NCBI GenBank assembly: GCA_003254925.1
Contig: QANZ01032554.1
Coordinates: 4,949-68,948 of the forward strand
Length of the DNA stretch: 64,000 bases
From: Chamaecrista fasciculata
Lineage: Eukaryota > Streptophyta > Magnoliopsida > Fabales > Fabaceae
Direction of reading: 5' to 3'
Shown here: in pieces, positions 24,732-35,307 of the stretch
How the letters are laid out: every line of letters starts with the position of its first letter
Position numbering within the stretch: the stretch's first letter is position 1
Translations under genes and position numbers: made by a program
Notes under the pieces: model-generated
Told to the model about the DNA's origin: nothing
Seen by the model: the letters and a program-made list of their open reading frames with translations, nothing else
Database searches by the model: none

Positions 24732-25340
24732 AAAGCTTCACACTCAATTTTCGATATAAACACTTCCCCTACTCAATGATACGGATCGAAGCCCACTTCA
24801 TCTGTTAAAACAAAATATAAGAAATGGATGCGATTTTTGAATCCTTAATAGACAAACTACATGCATTCTACTAAATTTTGGTACAAGCAGCAAATCATAA
24901 GATTTAATATCGCCCTACAAAAGAATAACAGATAAATCTATCGAAAATAAAATTTGAATTGATCAATGCTTGAGATTAACAAAAGTTTAATGATACGAAG
25001 AGAGAGAAAGACATCTAATGGTCTGGAAATTTACAACAAGCAACGAATTGAGCTTTAACGCTATCAGTTCATCAGATGGAAAGGTCGAAATAACAAAATC
25101 AAGGGTCAAACCTCGAGGAGAAAATGCTTAAAAAAAAAAAAGGAAGACACATCAAAATTGAAAGCTTCGAAGAATATACGAAGGTACCCAAGTAATCGAA
25201 GCTAAAAATGAAAAATAGAGCTAAGAAAAAGGAAGCATGAGACAGTGGTAAAGGTCAATGAGAACCTCAAGCTTACCAAGTCACAAAGACGAAGAAGAAG
25301 AAGAAGAAACAGTGATTTGGTTTGTTTGTTCGAAGAGGCT
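24732..25340 (-). other. 5' UTR of the kinase gene with a leader intron
   Basis: On the minus strand an exon with GAAGAAGAAG-complement sequence ends at 25277 in a strong donor (CTTG|GTAAGC). A good acceptor (TTTTAACAG) ends at 24802, leaving 70 bases of leader before the ATG at 24731. This gives a leader intron of about 475 bp (25276-24802). The transcription start near 25330 and any TATA box in the AT-rich DNA beyond are uncertain. Confidence 0.5.
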
Positions 25341-25573
25341 GAGACTTTGTGTTTATCAACTGAATTAATTATTAATTAATTTATTATTGTTTTATTGTTT
25401 TATTACATACATTTTAATTTATTCGGAGTGAGTGAGTAAGAAAATCAAGGAAACGCGGTTCACTCGGATACACCTAACCGAGCTTTGCGCCTTGATTATG
25501 CTGTCGCCTGTCGGGAAAGGGACCTTCAATTTTAATACTGTATCTACTATCTACTATCTATACAAAAAGTTTA

Positions 25574-25833
25574 ATACATGTAAGTGATGTAACTTTGTTT
25601 TATTTAAAAAATAAATTTAAGTTAAAGTTGTTTATATCTTTGTTATAAGATTTCTCAATAAATATTTGATACGTGATAAAATTTTATGCATGACTAATCA
25701 TGATACATGTAAGTGATGTAACTTTGTTTTATATTAAGGGTAAGACTTAGGTAAAGTTCTTTATATGTTTGATATAAAGTTTTTCAATAAATATTTGACA
25801 TGTGACAAAAATTCGATGTATGACCAATTATGA
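25574..25833. repeat. Tandem duplication, unit about 129 bp
   Basis: Two adjacent units (25574-25702 and 25703-25833) both start ATACATGTAAGTGATGTAAC and share AATAAATATTTGA and a TATGAC/GCATGAC end, with scattered differences. It lies upstream of the kinase gene promoter side. Confidence 0.8.
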
Positions 25834-25844
25834 TAGAGAGAGAC

Positions 25845-26295
25845 TATTGGTCAAAGTCATATTTTGGTTCCTCATGTTTGCTCAAAGTTTCGTTTTGGTC
25901 CCGCAAGTTTTTTTTCATTCTGTTTTGGTCTCTCATGTTTGCCCAAAGTTCCCTTTGGTCCATTAAATTTTTTTCATTCCGTTTTGGTCCCTAAAGTTTC
26001 TAAAAAATTCCATTATAAGCCATGACTCTTTTCCATCTACTTTTTCTATTAAAAAAAGAAAATAAAAAACTAACTTTCATCTTCCAAAAGAAAAGGACTT
26101 TAATGCAAAAGAACAAAATTGTTGAAAGATGATAGTTAGTTTTTTCCTTTATTTAACAGAAAAAATGGATGGAAAGAGTCAACGACTAAAGGTGGAACTT
26201 TTTGAAAACTGGCCAAAACAAAACGAAAAAAACTTGAGGGACCAAAATAGAACTTTGAGCAAACATGAGAGACTAAAATAGGACTTTGACCGATA
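25845..26295. mobile_element. MITE with about 120-bp terminal inverted repeats
   Basis: The left end TATTGGTCAAAGTC and the complement of the right end TATCGGTCAAAGTC open long inverted arms that continue through TCATGTTTGCTCAAAGTT. The interior is AT-rich and non-coding. No target duplication is clear. Confidence 0.75.
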
Positions 26296-26733
26296 ATATT
26301 AAACACATTTTTTTTACACAACCAATCATAAAAGAGAGAGAATGTAAATCAATATTCTAATTTGAGGAACCTTATAGCAAACATATAAGAAATCTTACAT
26401 AAGTTTTTTCCTTATATAAAAGTCAATTTAAATTTCTTTGTTTTTAATTCTTTAAAAATTATATATTATAATTGGTGGGTTTGAAGTTATATAAACTTTT
26501 AATTTAATATTTATATTCTAAAATAAAATAAATTAAAACGTGAAAAGTTATTTAATTTCTTAAAAAAATTTGTTTATATTTTTATATTTATATATTAGTA
26601 TAAATAAATAGTAGGAATTATATTCTTAATAATCCCTCCTTACTTTTGAAAAACATATTTATTATGATCAGTTGTGAGATCGTAACATTGTAAGAACTTA
26701 AAATTTTGTAAGCTCTTTTTCTTCTCAATCGTC
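26296..26733. other. AT-rich intergenic DNA
   Basis: Nothing recognisable is seen apart from AT-rich low-complexity sequence between a MITE and a gypsy LTR remnant. Confidence 0.5.
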
Positions 26734-27100
26734 TGTTATATACAAATAACAATATAGATGAAATGCAATAAGGAATTCTCAATATATCTAAATAAATCAA
26801 ATACAACTCAAGGTCTTTATTCCCAAATACAAAATAATGGAACCACTAGAAAAAAAAAAGCAATAGAGAGAGATTAAGAAAGGACAGAGAGATACAGAAT
26901 TGGAGAGAAAGAGAGAGTAACAGAATCAGAGAGAAGAGAGAGAATCCAAAGAGAGAGAAATCATAACAATATTCATTCCTCCACATGTCCCATCCTTTTA
27001 TCACCATTGCTTATGAGATACATAACATCCATACCATAGCTCATGACATTGCTGCCCTCTTTAACGGGGACCTTGTCCTCAAGGTCCAATGAAGAAAAAC
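26734..27100 (-). mobile_element. Ty3/gypsy LTR remnant and 3' end
   Basis: 26734-27048 has LTR-like ends (TGTTATATAC...CATGACA). To its right, on the minus strand, lies a segment encoding LEDKVPVKEG-like residues and a purine-rich tract, typical of the last codons of plant Ty3/gypsy pol before the 3' LTR. Only this end of the element is seen. A GA-rich microsatellite-like stretch lies inside at about 26855-26960. It is an old fossil fragment. Confidence 0.55.
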
Positions 27101-27145
27101 AATATGTTGAAGGATTAAGAGGGTCCCACATCGGTGGTCAGGGAT

Positions 27146-27325
27146 TAGCACTGTTAAACGGGCCGGCCCGGCCCGGCCCGCCCCGGCCCGTTACGGGCCA
27201 CGGGCTAAACGGGCCGGGCCGTTTAGGCCCGTTTTTAAACGGGCCAAATTTTTTAAACCCAAGCCCGCCCATTTAGCGGGCGGGCCGGGCCGGCCCGCGG
27301 GCCTAAGCCCGTTTTGACAGTGCTA
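27146..27325. mobile_element. hAT-type MITE, GC-rich
   Basis: The 180-bp element has termini TAGCACTGTTAAACGGGC and, inverted, TAGCACTGTCAAAACGGGC. A perfect 8-bp target duplication, TCAGGGAT, flanks it (27138-27145 and 27326-27333). Its interior is built of GGGCCGG and GGCCCG units that can fold extensively. Length, 8-bp duplication and termini fit hAT MITEs. It is non-coding. Confidence 0.9.
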
Positions 27326-27341
27326 TCAGGGATCATACCAT

Positions 27342-27505
27342 GTAGGGTTGTCAAAACGAGCTAGCCCACCCAGGCCCATGATGGGCCCATCTATGGGCGG
27401 GCTGGGGCGGGCGAGCCCGTTTATAAATGGGCTTCAAATATCATGCCCAAGACCATCCATTAATGCTAGCGGGCTAAACGGGCTGGGCCGCGAGCCTTTG
27501 TGTTT
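27342..27505. mobile_element. Second, partial hAT-like MITE
   Basis: It starts TAGGGTTGTCAAAACGAGC, close to the terminus of the element at 27146, and carries GGGC/GCCC-rich sequence ending near a T/G-rich run at 27500. The right terminus and target duplication are not clear, so it may be truncated. Confidence 0.6.
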
Positions 27506-27633
27506 TTTTTTTTGTTTTTTGTTTCTTCTGGACAAAGGGCAAGGAGCTTTCTTTTCAACTTCCATGGCAGAAACAAGAAGGGCTCTTGAAGCTTTACAAA
27601 AACGCTAAAAACAAGGACGTATGGGTCATCGAC

Positions 27634-28605
27634 GAGCATTGATCTGTTGATGCGGACACCCGTCGTAAGGTGTTAAACGAATCAAATTAATAATACTTGA
27701 GCCTCGCAAGTATTACTATATTTATTAGAATATAGTATAGATGCTAACCCAAGGTCGAATCTCTCGTGGAACTTCGTGGTTAAAGATAACTATTATTTAT
27801 ATGAATATCTATGAACTTAGGTGAGGCTATTAAGAGAGATATAAGAACAATTAATATAAAATATGAACGAATAATAATATAAAGATATCCTAGAGAATAA
27901 TCTTGAATTCCACCATCCTAGTTCATAAAGATACGGGGTTGAAGTGTTACTTTAATTATGTCACAAACCATATTCAAAGGTATTAACCCGAAACTTCGAA
28001 TTAAACTAAGAACTTTGGTGGAAGATATAAGATTAGGATAGATCACTCAACCAAAACTGGAGGTTATGAGCATTTGTCAAGGCTCTTCAGGGCAATCTCT
28101 ATTATTGCCACATCGGAACAATAAACAAATATAAGCAATAAAGAATAATCCTAATTATACTTTCTAAGATAGATAGAACACTCTTTAGTAAACCAACCCT
28201 GTGAATAACATGTTTAAAGAGCAACATTTATTAATCATGATAATTGTATCTTAAAATAAATACCTAAATCTAAGAATAATTAACGAACATAATTAAACTA
28301 CAACTCCTTGGATTATGATGAACTATGGCTTCCTTCAGATTCTCCTCTAGGATATTAGACGTTTAGGCTCTCATCATGGAGACCTATTGATGGCTACTGC
28401 CTCTCTATTCTATTCTGCCTCCAGTTGAGGTGGTGGGGCGTCTCTAGGATGCTTTGAACGTGAAATGACGAGCTCTATTTATAGGCGTGATAGTAAACTT
28501 GGGCCGCAAGTTGTGGAACAAATTTGGGCTTGTGCCGCCACTTGTCCCGGCGGCACAGCGAGATATCCGCAATATCTTGACTGTATCTTGATATCTTGAA
28601 TCCTG
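27634..28605 (+). mobile_element. Possible solo or truncated LTR of another family
   Basis: From TGTTGATGCGGACACCC the segment runs through AT-rich DNA to a TATA box (CTATTTATAGG, about 28477-28487) and a short GC-rich region before the copia LTR at 28606. The wording and TATA position resemble a plant gypsy-type LTR in + orientation. No primer site, second LTR or target duplication was found. Confidence 0.4.
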
Positions 28606-30720
28606 TGTTGGGAAATCACGGCGCGCGCAGCGTAAGCGTAAAATTAAAAATAATTAAAACATGGCGCAAAAAACAAAACTTGTGATTTCCCTACGGATCC
28701 GCTAGATGAATTTAAACCGGTGAAGGAAAAGTTATACCTCAAAGTTTCAATCGGTCTGGTTGAACGGTGCAATTCTGAGAAGTCCACACGAAGCGTCCTT
28801 CCTCTGCCAATAATCCACACGAGCAGTTTAGTGGCACCAAGGTGCTAGCCTTCAGTTCTTTTCTCCAAAAGAACAAGGGAACTCGATCTACGGCTCTCAA
28901 AATTCAAGAACATTTCTTGAAACTTAAGAGGATAGGTGGCGCAAGAAACAAGAACACCTTCTTGTTTTTACTCTCTCAAAACCCTAGCTATGGGACAACT
29001 CGATTTCTCTCACACTCTTGGAGAAGATGGAGTTTCTCTCTCTAGGTCTTGAGCTAGGCGAATTCTCTCTCTTGTCTCACAAAAGAAGAAAGCAAAATTC
29101 ATTTATGCGAATCAGCCCCCAAAGTCGACTTGCCTAGGTTAATATATAGTTAGGGGAATTTTGATAATTATAATTAGGGAATCCCTAAATTATAGGATTA
29201 TCAAATTATAAAATTATAAGATTACAATAATATTATAATTTTAGGACTTGAATTCTTAATTAAAATATTACCTTAATATCTTAATTGAATTCAAAATGCA
29301 ATCTTTGAGAATCAAAATGGAAGATCAAATCTCCCCTTGGGCCCCACTAAGAATGCGCCTATCCCCTTGCTATTTTCTTTGGAATTTTATAAATCAAAAA
29401 CATTCCTAACTCTTAGGAAGTCATAACCAACTTATTATCTTCCAAAGATTTTGAATTAAAATATTACTCTAATATCTTTAATTCAAATTTTGAATCTTGA
29501 AATCTAGATCAAATCTTTGAATTCAAATTCATGACTTTAATTAATAAAACATTTTCATTAATTAAAATCCTATAAATGAGGCGCCACCCTCAACCTATCT
29601 TATCCTAATATTAGTGAATTTAATAAATCAATAATCTCCTAACTTTTAGGAACCTTATCTAATTTATTATTCCCTAATATTATAATTGTAAATAGATTAA
29701 TCCAATTAACTATTTAACAATTAATATATTTAAACTTTTCCCACAAATTTAAATATCTCAACCGTAGATTTTATTTAAGACAAGACTTTATGTCCCAGAC
29801 ATTTAGCTATGTCTTAAATTGTGTCACCGGAGTGACTCACGAATTAACCCTAATTCGTGTCCCTTTAAGCGGTGTCCAGATCCTGCTCATGTGTGACCCA
29901 GCAGGCCCCACGTGAAGTTGGCAGCAAGCCATCCCTATGACTCACAAGTCGAGAGCGGACTCTAGCAAGCCATCACGACTACCCAAAACACGTGAGTTAT
30001 CGTTTTGTCAAAAAGATCGATTTAACCTTAGTATCACCTTGTCATAGACCCTATTGTCACACGATATTTTGGTCATGGATAAGGCACGGGAAAGTCATCC
30101 TTAATCCAAACCACAACTTTCTCGATTTCCTGAGTAAGTCCCATTTCCCTGTGTGGCACACATTCCTTGGACAGACTCATCGAGGGCGCCAGTTAAATAA
30201 CTCTCATCTTTAATAAGGGACAAAATTCCATCTTGGTCAACCACATTCCTCAGCACTGTAATCAACCAACCTCGTACCTAGCCCTTATGGCTACCCTGCT
30301 ATGGGCAACGTTAGACTAGGCCAAAGTTTGATAACTACAACGCTGGAATAGTCAAGACCTCAGGTCTAAGGCATCGTGACAGGCGTACAGGAGAGACTAG
30401 CTAATGACTAAACCCATGCAGAACTCTCCAGGTCAGTCCAGCAACTTGTAACCCCTTACATAATTGCACCATGACTCTCGTAAAGCATCTAGTGCATGTA
30501 TCTCCATACACCGAGGTCATGCTGGTCTTAGTTCATTCTCGCTCCCACGAGAATAATCGACCAGGAACGGATTTAGATTAATTATCTCATAATTAATCAA
30601 GGACGCTATCATAGTAAACATGCTAATAATATGATAACAACATAATTTATCTCCATAAATTAATCAATATGTTCAAAACATATACATAAAATGATTGGCC
30701 CTAGGGCACAATCTCCAACA
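28606..30720 (-). repeat. 3' LTR of copia E2, 2115 bp
   Basis: Both ends are defined: TGTTGGG at the left and CCAACA next to the polypurine tract at the right. A TATA box in reverse and the CCCTAGGG palindrome near 30700 match the other family LTRs. Confidence 0.9.
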
Positions 30721-31185
30721 GACTCCCACGTGCACTAGGTACAATCGTTAACCAAACTGTTCCTACACTAGGAACATCCATTAATGTGTCTAATCTCCAT
30801 TGACATTACATGGCTTTCATGTAAGACCCGTGCTAGGGGTTTCGTAAGAGGATCGACAATTTTATCCTCGAATGCTACTTTACATATCTTGACATCACCA
30901 TCTCAAGGTGATAACGTCTGAGTATATATCACTGTCGGAACGTCAGTAGGGACACAGTCCCATTTGGTGTCTTTCCTGTCTCCACAGGGTGACCACCAAG
31001 CATACTTCAGACACTAGTTTCACGGTCTGCGTCTCCACGCGACCAACCCTACATTGTAGAATCAGCAATCGTGCTCTGCTTGGAACCTTTCCAACTCACG
31101 ATGCCACCGTTCAAGAGAAACACGTATTCAAACTGCGATTTAAAATATCTTGGTCGGTTTGGAAACCGGGCACCTGTGTAACCAA

Positions 31186-32814
31186 TTACACATCAGTTCC
31201 ACCATAAACCAAGAATTCATCCTTAGTTCTTCTCAAGTACTTAAGGATGTTTATGACAGCGGTCCAATGATCCTCATCAGGGTCTTGTTGGAACCTGCTT
31301 GTTATGCTCAGGGCAAATGACACATCTAGTCGAGTACATAGAATGGCATACATGATGGATCCTATTGCCGAAGCACAAGGGATGCCACTCATGCATCCTC
31401 GCTCATCAAGTGTCTTGAGACACTGATCTTTGCATAGGACTAAACCATGATTCATCGGTATGAATCCCTTCTTGGAGTCTTGCATACTGAACCCCTTCAG
31501 TACCTCATCCAAGTATGTACTCTGACTTAATCTAAGAAGCCTTCGAGATCTATCTCTATAGATCTTGATGCCTAGAATATAGGCAGCTTCTCCTAAGTCC
31601 TTCATTGAGAATGATTTTCCCAACCAAGATTTCACAATCTACAAGGTAGGAATTTCATTTCCAATGAGCAAAATGTCTTTGACATAACGCACCAAGAATA
31701 CAATTGTGCTCCCACTAACCTTCTTGTAAACACAAGGCTCGTCAGAGTTTTGTAAGAAGCCAAACTCTCTGACTACCTCATCAAAACGATGATTCCAACT
31801 CCGCGATGCTTGCTTCAATCCACAAATGGATTTCTGAAGCTTGCACACCTTTCCTGGTTCCTCTGGACATACAAACCCCTCAGGTTGTGTCACGTACACA
31901 TCCTCGGGCAGCCTTCCATTAAAGAATGCTGTTTTGACATCCATTTGCCATATCTCATAGTCATAATATGCGGCTACGGCAAGTAGGATCCTAATGGGAT
32001 CGGCCATTGCAACTGGGAAAACGTTTCGTCATCCCATGACGTTGAGTAAACATCTTTGCAACTAGCCTCGCCTTGAAGATATTGATGTTGCCATCCATGT
32101 CGGTTTTCTCCTTAAAACCCACTTGCACCCTATGGCTTGTACACCTTCAGGTGCATCAACTAAGGTCCATGTCTTGTTGTCATACATGGATTGCATCTCA
32201 GCCTTCATGGCTTCAACCCATTTCTCGGAGTTGGGACCCACGATAGCTTCTTGATAGGTGGTAGGCTCACCACGCTCCATGAGCAACACATCCTTGTTCT
32301 CAGTCATCAAAAATCCGTGTCTTTGAGGTTGAGAACGTGTTCTATCAAACCTTTGTGGTCCTTGTGTCATTAGAGGAGCTTCCACAACGTCTTGTGGCTC
32401 TTCTCTAGTTTCCGTCTGCGCCTCTAGAGTGTCTTGTGGATCTTGAACTCCTTCAAGATCTATCTTACTCTCATTGTTTCTTTTGGAAACAAAATCCCTT
32501 TCTAAAAGGAATCCACTTCTGACTACAAACACTTTGTTGTCAGATGGGTAGTAGACATAATACCCCCTCGTTTCCTTGCGGTATCCCACAAATAAACGCT
32601 CGAGGGATTTGGGAGACAGTTTATCGTTAGGCTGTTGCTTAATATAAACTTCACATCCCCAAACCTTGAGATTATACAAATTGGGACTCTTCCCTTTCCA
32701 TATCTCATATGATGTCTTCTCAACTGCCTTGGATGGAACATGGATAAGTGTGAACGCAGCAGCATCTAAAGCATATCCCCAGAAGGATGGCGGAAGATTA
32801 GCTTGACTCATCAT
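31186..32814 (-). pseudogene. Relic pol of E2 (integrase C-part, RT, RNase H)
   Basis: Conserved blocks seen on the minus strand include FWGYALDAAAFTL-like integrase sequence, KVWGCEVYIKQQ, the reverse transcriptase stretch WQMDVKTAFFNGRLPEDVYV, YGG-type pol tail and the RSRRLLRLSQSTYLDEVL block. It is a fossil with several breaks, parallel to E3. Confidence 0.85.
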
Positions 32815-32906
32815 AGATCAAACCATATCTAATAAAGTTCGATTCCTCCTCTTAGACACACCATTCCACTGTGGGGTTCCAGGAGGAGTAAGTTGTGAGA
32901 CTATCC

Positions 32907-35253
32907 TGTTGGGAATCCTAGGCGCCTAAAGCAGCGGAAGCCAAAAACAAAACAATAAAATTAAAACGCCTAGGTCCTAGAATTCCCGAACGGATCCGCT
33001 AGTAGAATTTAAAACGAGTAAACTACTAAATTGGTCCCTGGATTATTGGCTCGCTGACAGATTGGTCCCTGAATTTAGAAAATTGACAAATAGGTCCCCA
33101 AATTTTTCTAACGAGTCAAATAGGTCCTCAAATTTTTCTAACGTTAGTCAAATAGGTCCCCGAATAACATGCACAGAAGGACCTATTTGACAAATGTTAG
33201 AAAAATTAGGGGACCTATTTGACTCGTTAGAAAAATTCGGGGACCAATCTGGCAGCGACTCAATAATCCAGGGACCAATTTAGTAGTTTACTCAATTTAA
33301 AACTTTTGGTTAGTGTTATACCTCACGAGTTTCAATCTGATGGTTGAACAAGGTGAGTTCCAAGGAGCCCACTCCCAGCGTTCTCCCTCTGCCAGTAATC
33401 CACACGAACAGTTTCTTTGAACACCGAGGTGCTAGCCTTCAGTTCTTTTCTCCAAAAGAACTAGGGACCAATCTACAGACCTTTGACTTCAAGAACTCTT
33501 CTTGAAACAACAATTGAGGTGGCGCTTAGAAGAATCCCCCCACAAGAACTCCTTCTTGCCTATTCTTCTCTCACAAACCCTAATTATAGAGCTTGGTCGA
33601 ATTTCCCTAACTCTTAGAGAAAGTCGACTTTTCTCTCTTGGGTGCAAAGGAATATTTTCTCTCTCTAACTCTTAGGAAGAAAATCAAATTAGGGTTGCAA
33701 AATTGCTTGTCAGCCTTCTTATGGTGCAAGTCGACTTGCCCATATATATATAGTCAAAATTTGGTGATTTAATTATTCCTAAAATAAAGATATTTTGATA
33801 ATATAATTATTTTAAGACTTGAATTTATAATTAAAATATTACCTTAATATTATAATTTAAATTCAAATTGCAATCTTGGAGAATCAAATGAGAGATCAAA
33901 TCTCTCATTGGGACCCACCTTCATGCGCCATCTCTCTCCCCTTTTTCCTTGGAATTTTATAAATAAAAAACTTTCCTTATTTTTGATTCACCAAAGATTC
34001 TGAGATGAGATCTTCACCAAATCTTTTGAATTCAAATCTTTTGAAATCTCCATCAAATCTTTTGAATTCAAACTTATTATTTGAATTAATAAAACTATTT
34101 TATTTATCCAAATAATCCCATAGAGGCGCCATCCTCATTTATTTATTAGGAATTTTATAATTCAATAATTCCCTAACTCTTAGGACCATTATCTGAATTA
34201 TTTTCCTAATATTTTAATTGTAAATAATTAATCCCTTTAATTATATAAACAATTATTATATTTAAATTTGTCCCACAAATCTAAATATGACATTTGTAGA
34301 TCAATTAAGACAAGACATAATGTCCCAGACATTTCCTCTGTGTCTTAAATCGTGTCACCTGGGTGACCCACGAATTAACCCTAATTCGTGTCCCTTTCAA
34401 ATGGTGTTATGTTCCTGCTCGTGTGTGACCCAGCAGGCCCCACGTAGAGTTGGCAGCAGGTCATCCTCATGACCTACAAGTCGTGAGCGGACTCTAGCAA
34501 GCCATCACAACTACCCAAAATACGTGAGTTATCGTTTTGACTAAAACGACTTAACCTCAGTACCTCCGTGTCAGAGATCCGATTGTCCTACGATATCTTG
34601 GTCATGGATTAGGCATAGGAAAGTCATCCATAATCCAAACCACAACTTTCTCGATTCCTTGAGTAAGTCCCAATTCTTGAGTGGCCACTCCTTTTCCTGG
34701 ATAGACTCATCGAGGGCGCCAGTTAGATATCTCTCATCTAATGAGGGACAAAATCCCATTTTGGTCAATCCACATTCCACAGCACTGCAATCAACCAGAC
34801 CCGTACTTAGCCCTTATGGCTACCCTGTTACGGGCAGCGTTAGACTAAGCCAAAGTCTGACAACTGCAACGCCGGAATAATGATGACCTCAGGTCTAAGG
34901 CATCGCTACAGGCGTACAAGGAGAGGCAAGCTGAAGACTAAACCCATGCAGGACTCTCCGGGTCAGTCCAACAACTCGTAACCACCTTACGTAATTGCAC
35001 CATGACTCTCGTCCCAGCATCTAGTGCATGCATCTCATGCACCGAGGTCATGCTGGTCTTAGTTCATTTTTGTTCCCACAAAAATAATCGACCAGGGACA
35101 TATTTAGATTAATTATCTCATAATTAATCATGGACGTTATCATAGTAAGCATGCTAATAACATGATAACACATTAATTTATCTTCCATAAATTAATAATA
35201 TGTTCACAACATATTTACATAAAACGATTGGCCCTAGGGCACAATCTCCAACA
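32907..35253 (-). repeat. 3' LTR of copia E3 carrying a MITE
   Basis: The LTR is TGTTGGGAATCC...TCTCCAACA. Without the 278-bp MITE at 33016-33293 and its duplicated target, it is about 2.06 kb, the family norm. Confidence 0.92.
33016..33293. mobile_element. 278-bp Mutator-type MITE inside E3 LTR
   Basis: The terminal inverted repeats begin GAGTAAACTACTAAATTGG on both ends and extend well over 50 bp. A perfect 10-bp target duplication, AATTTAAAAC, flanks it (33006-33015 and 33294-33303). Uninterrupted sister LTRs near 45990 and 53140 have one copy of AATTTAAAAC at the same place, which confirms the insertion. A 9-10 bp duplication fits Mutator-type MITEs. It is non-coding. Confidence 0.93.
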
Positions 35254-35307
35254 GACTCCCACTTGCACTAGGGTACAATCATTAATCTAGCTCTTCCTAC
35301 TCTAGGT

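Larger units (their letters stand above)
28606..32906 (-). mobile_element. Copia element E2, first piece (3' LTR and pol)
   Basis: The 3' LTR is 28606-30720 (TGTTGGGAAATC...TCTCCAACA on the plus strand), followed by the complement of a polypurine tract (GACTCCCAC). RNase H, reverse transcriptase and integrase remnants then run to 32906, where E3 has inserted. The pol matches E3 in order and sequence but is broken, with several breaks. The element continues at 40270 and 43693. Its own 5' LTR is not in the window. Confidence 0.9.

Noticed and set aside
27130-27330. CpG island or promoter
   Set aside because: The GC-rich block is fully accounted for by a hAT-type MITE with exact 8-bp TSD.
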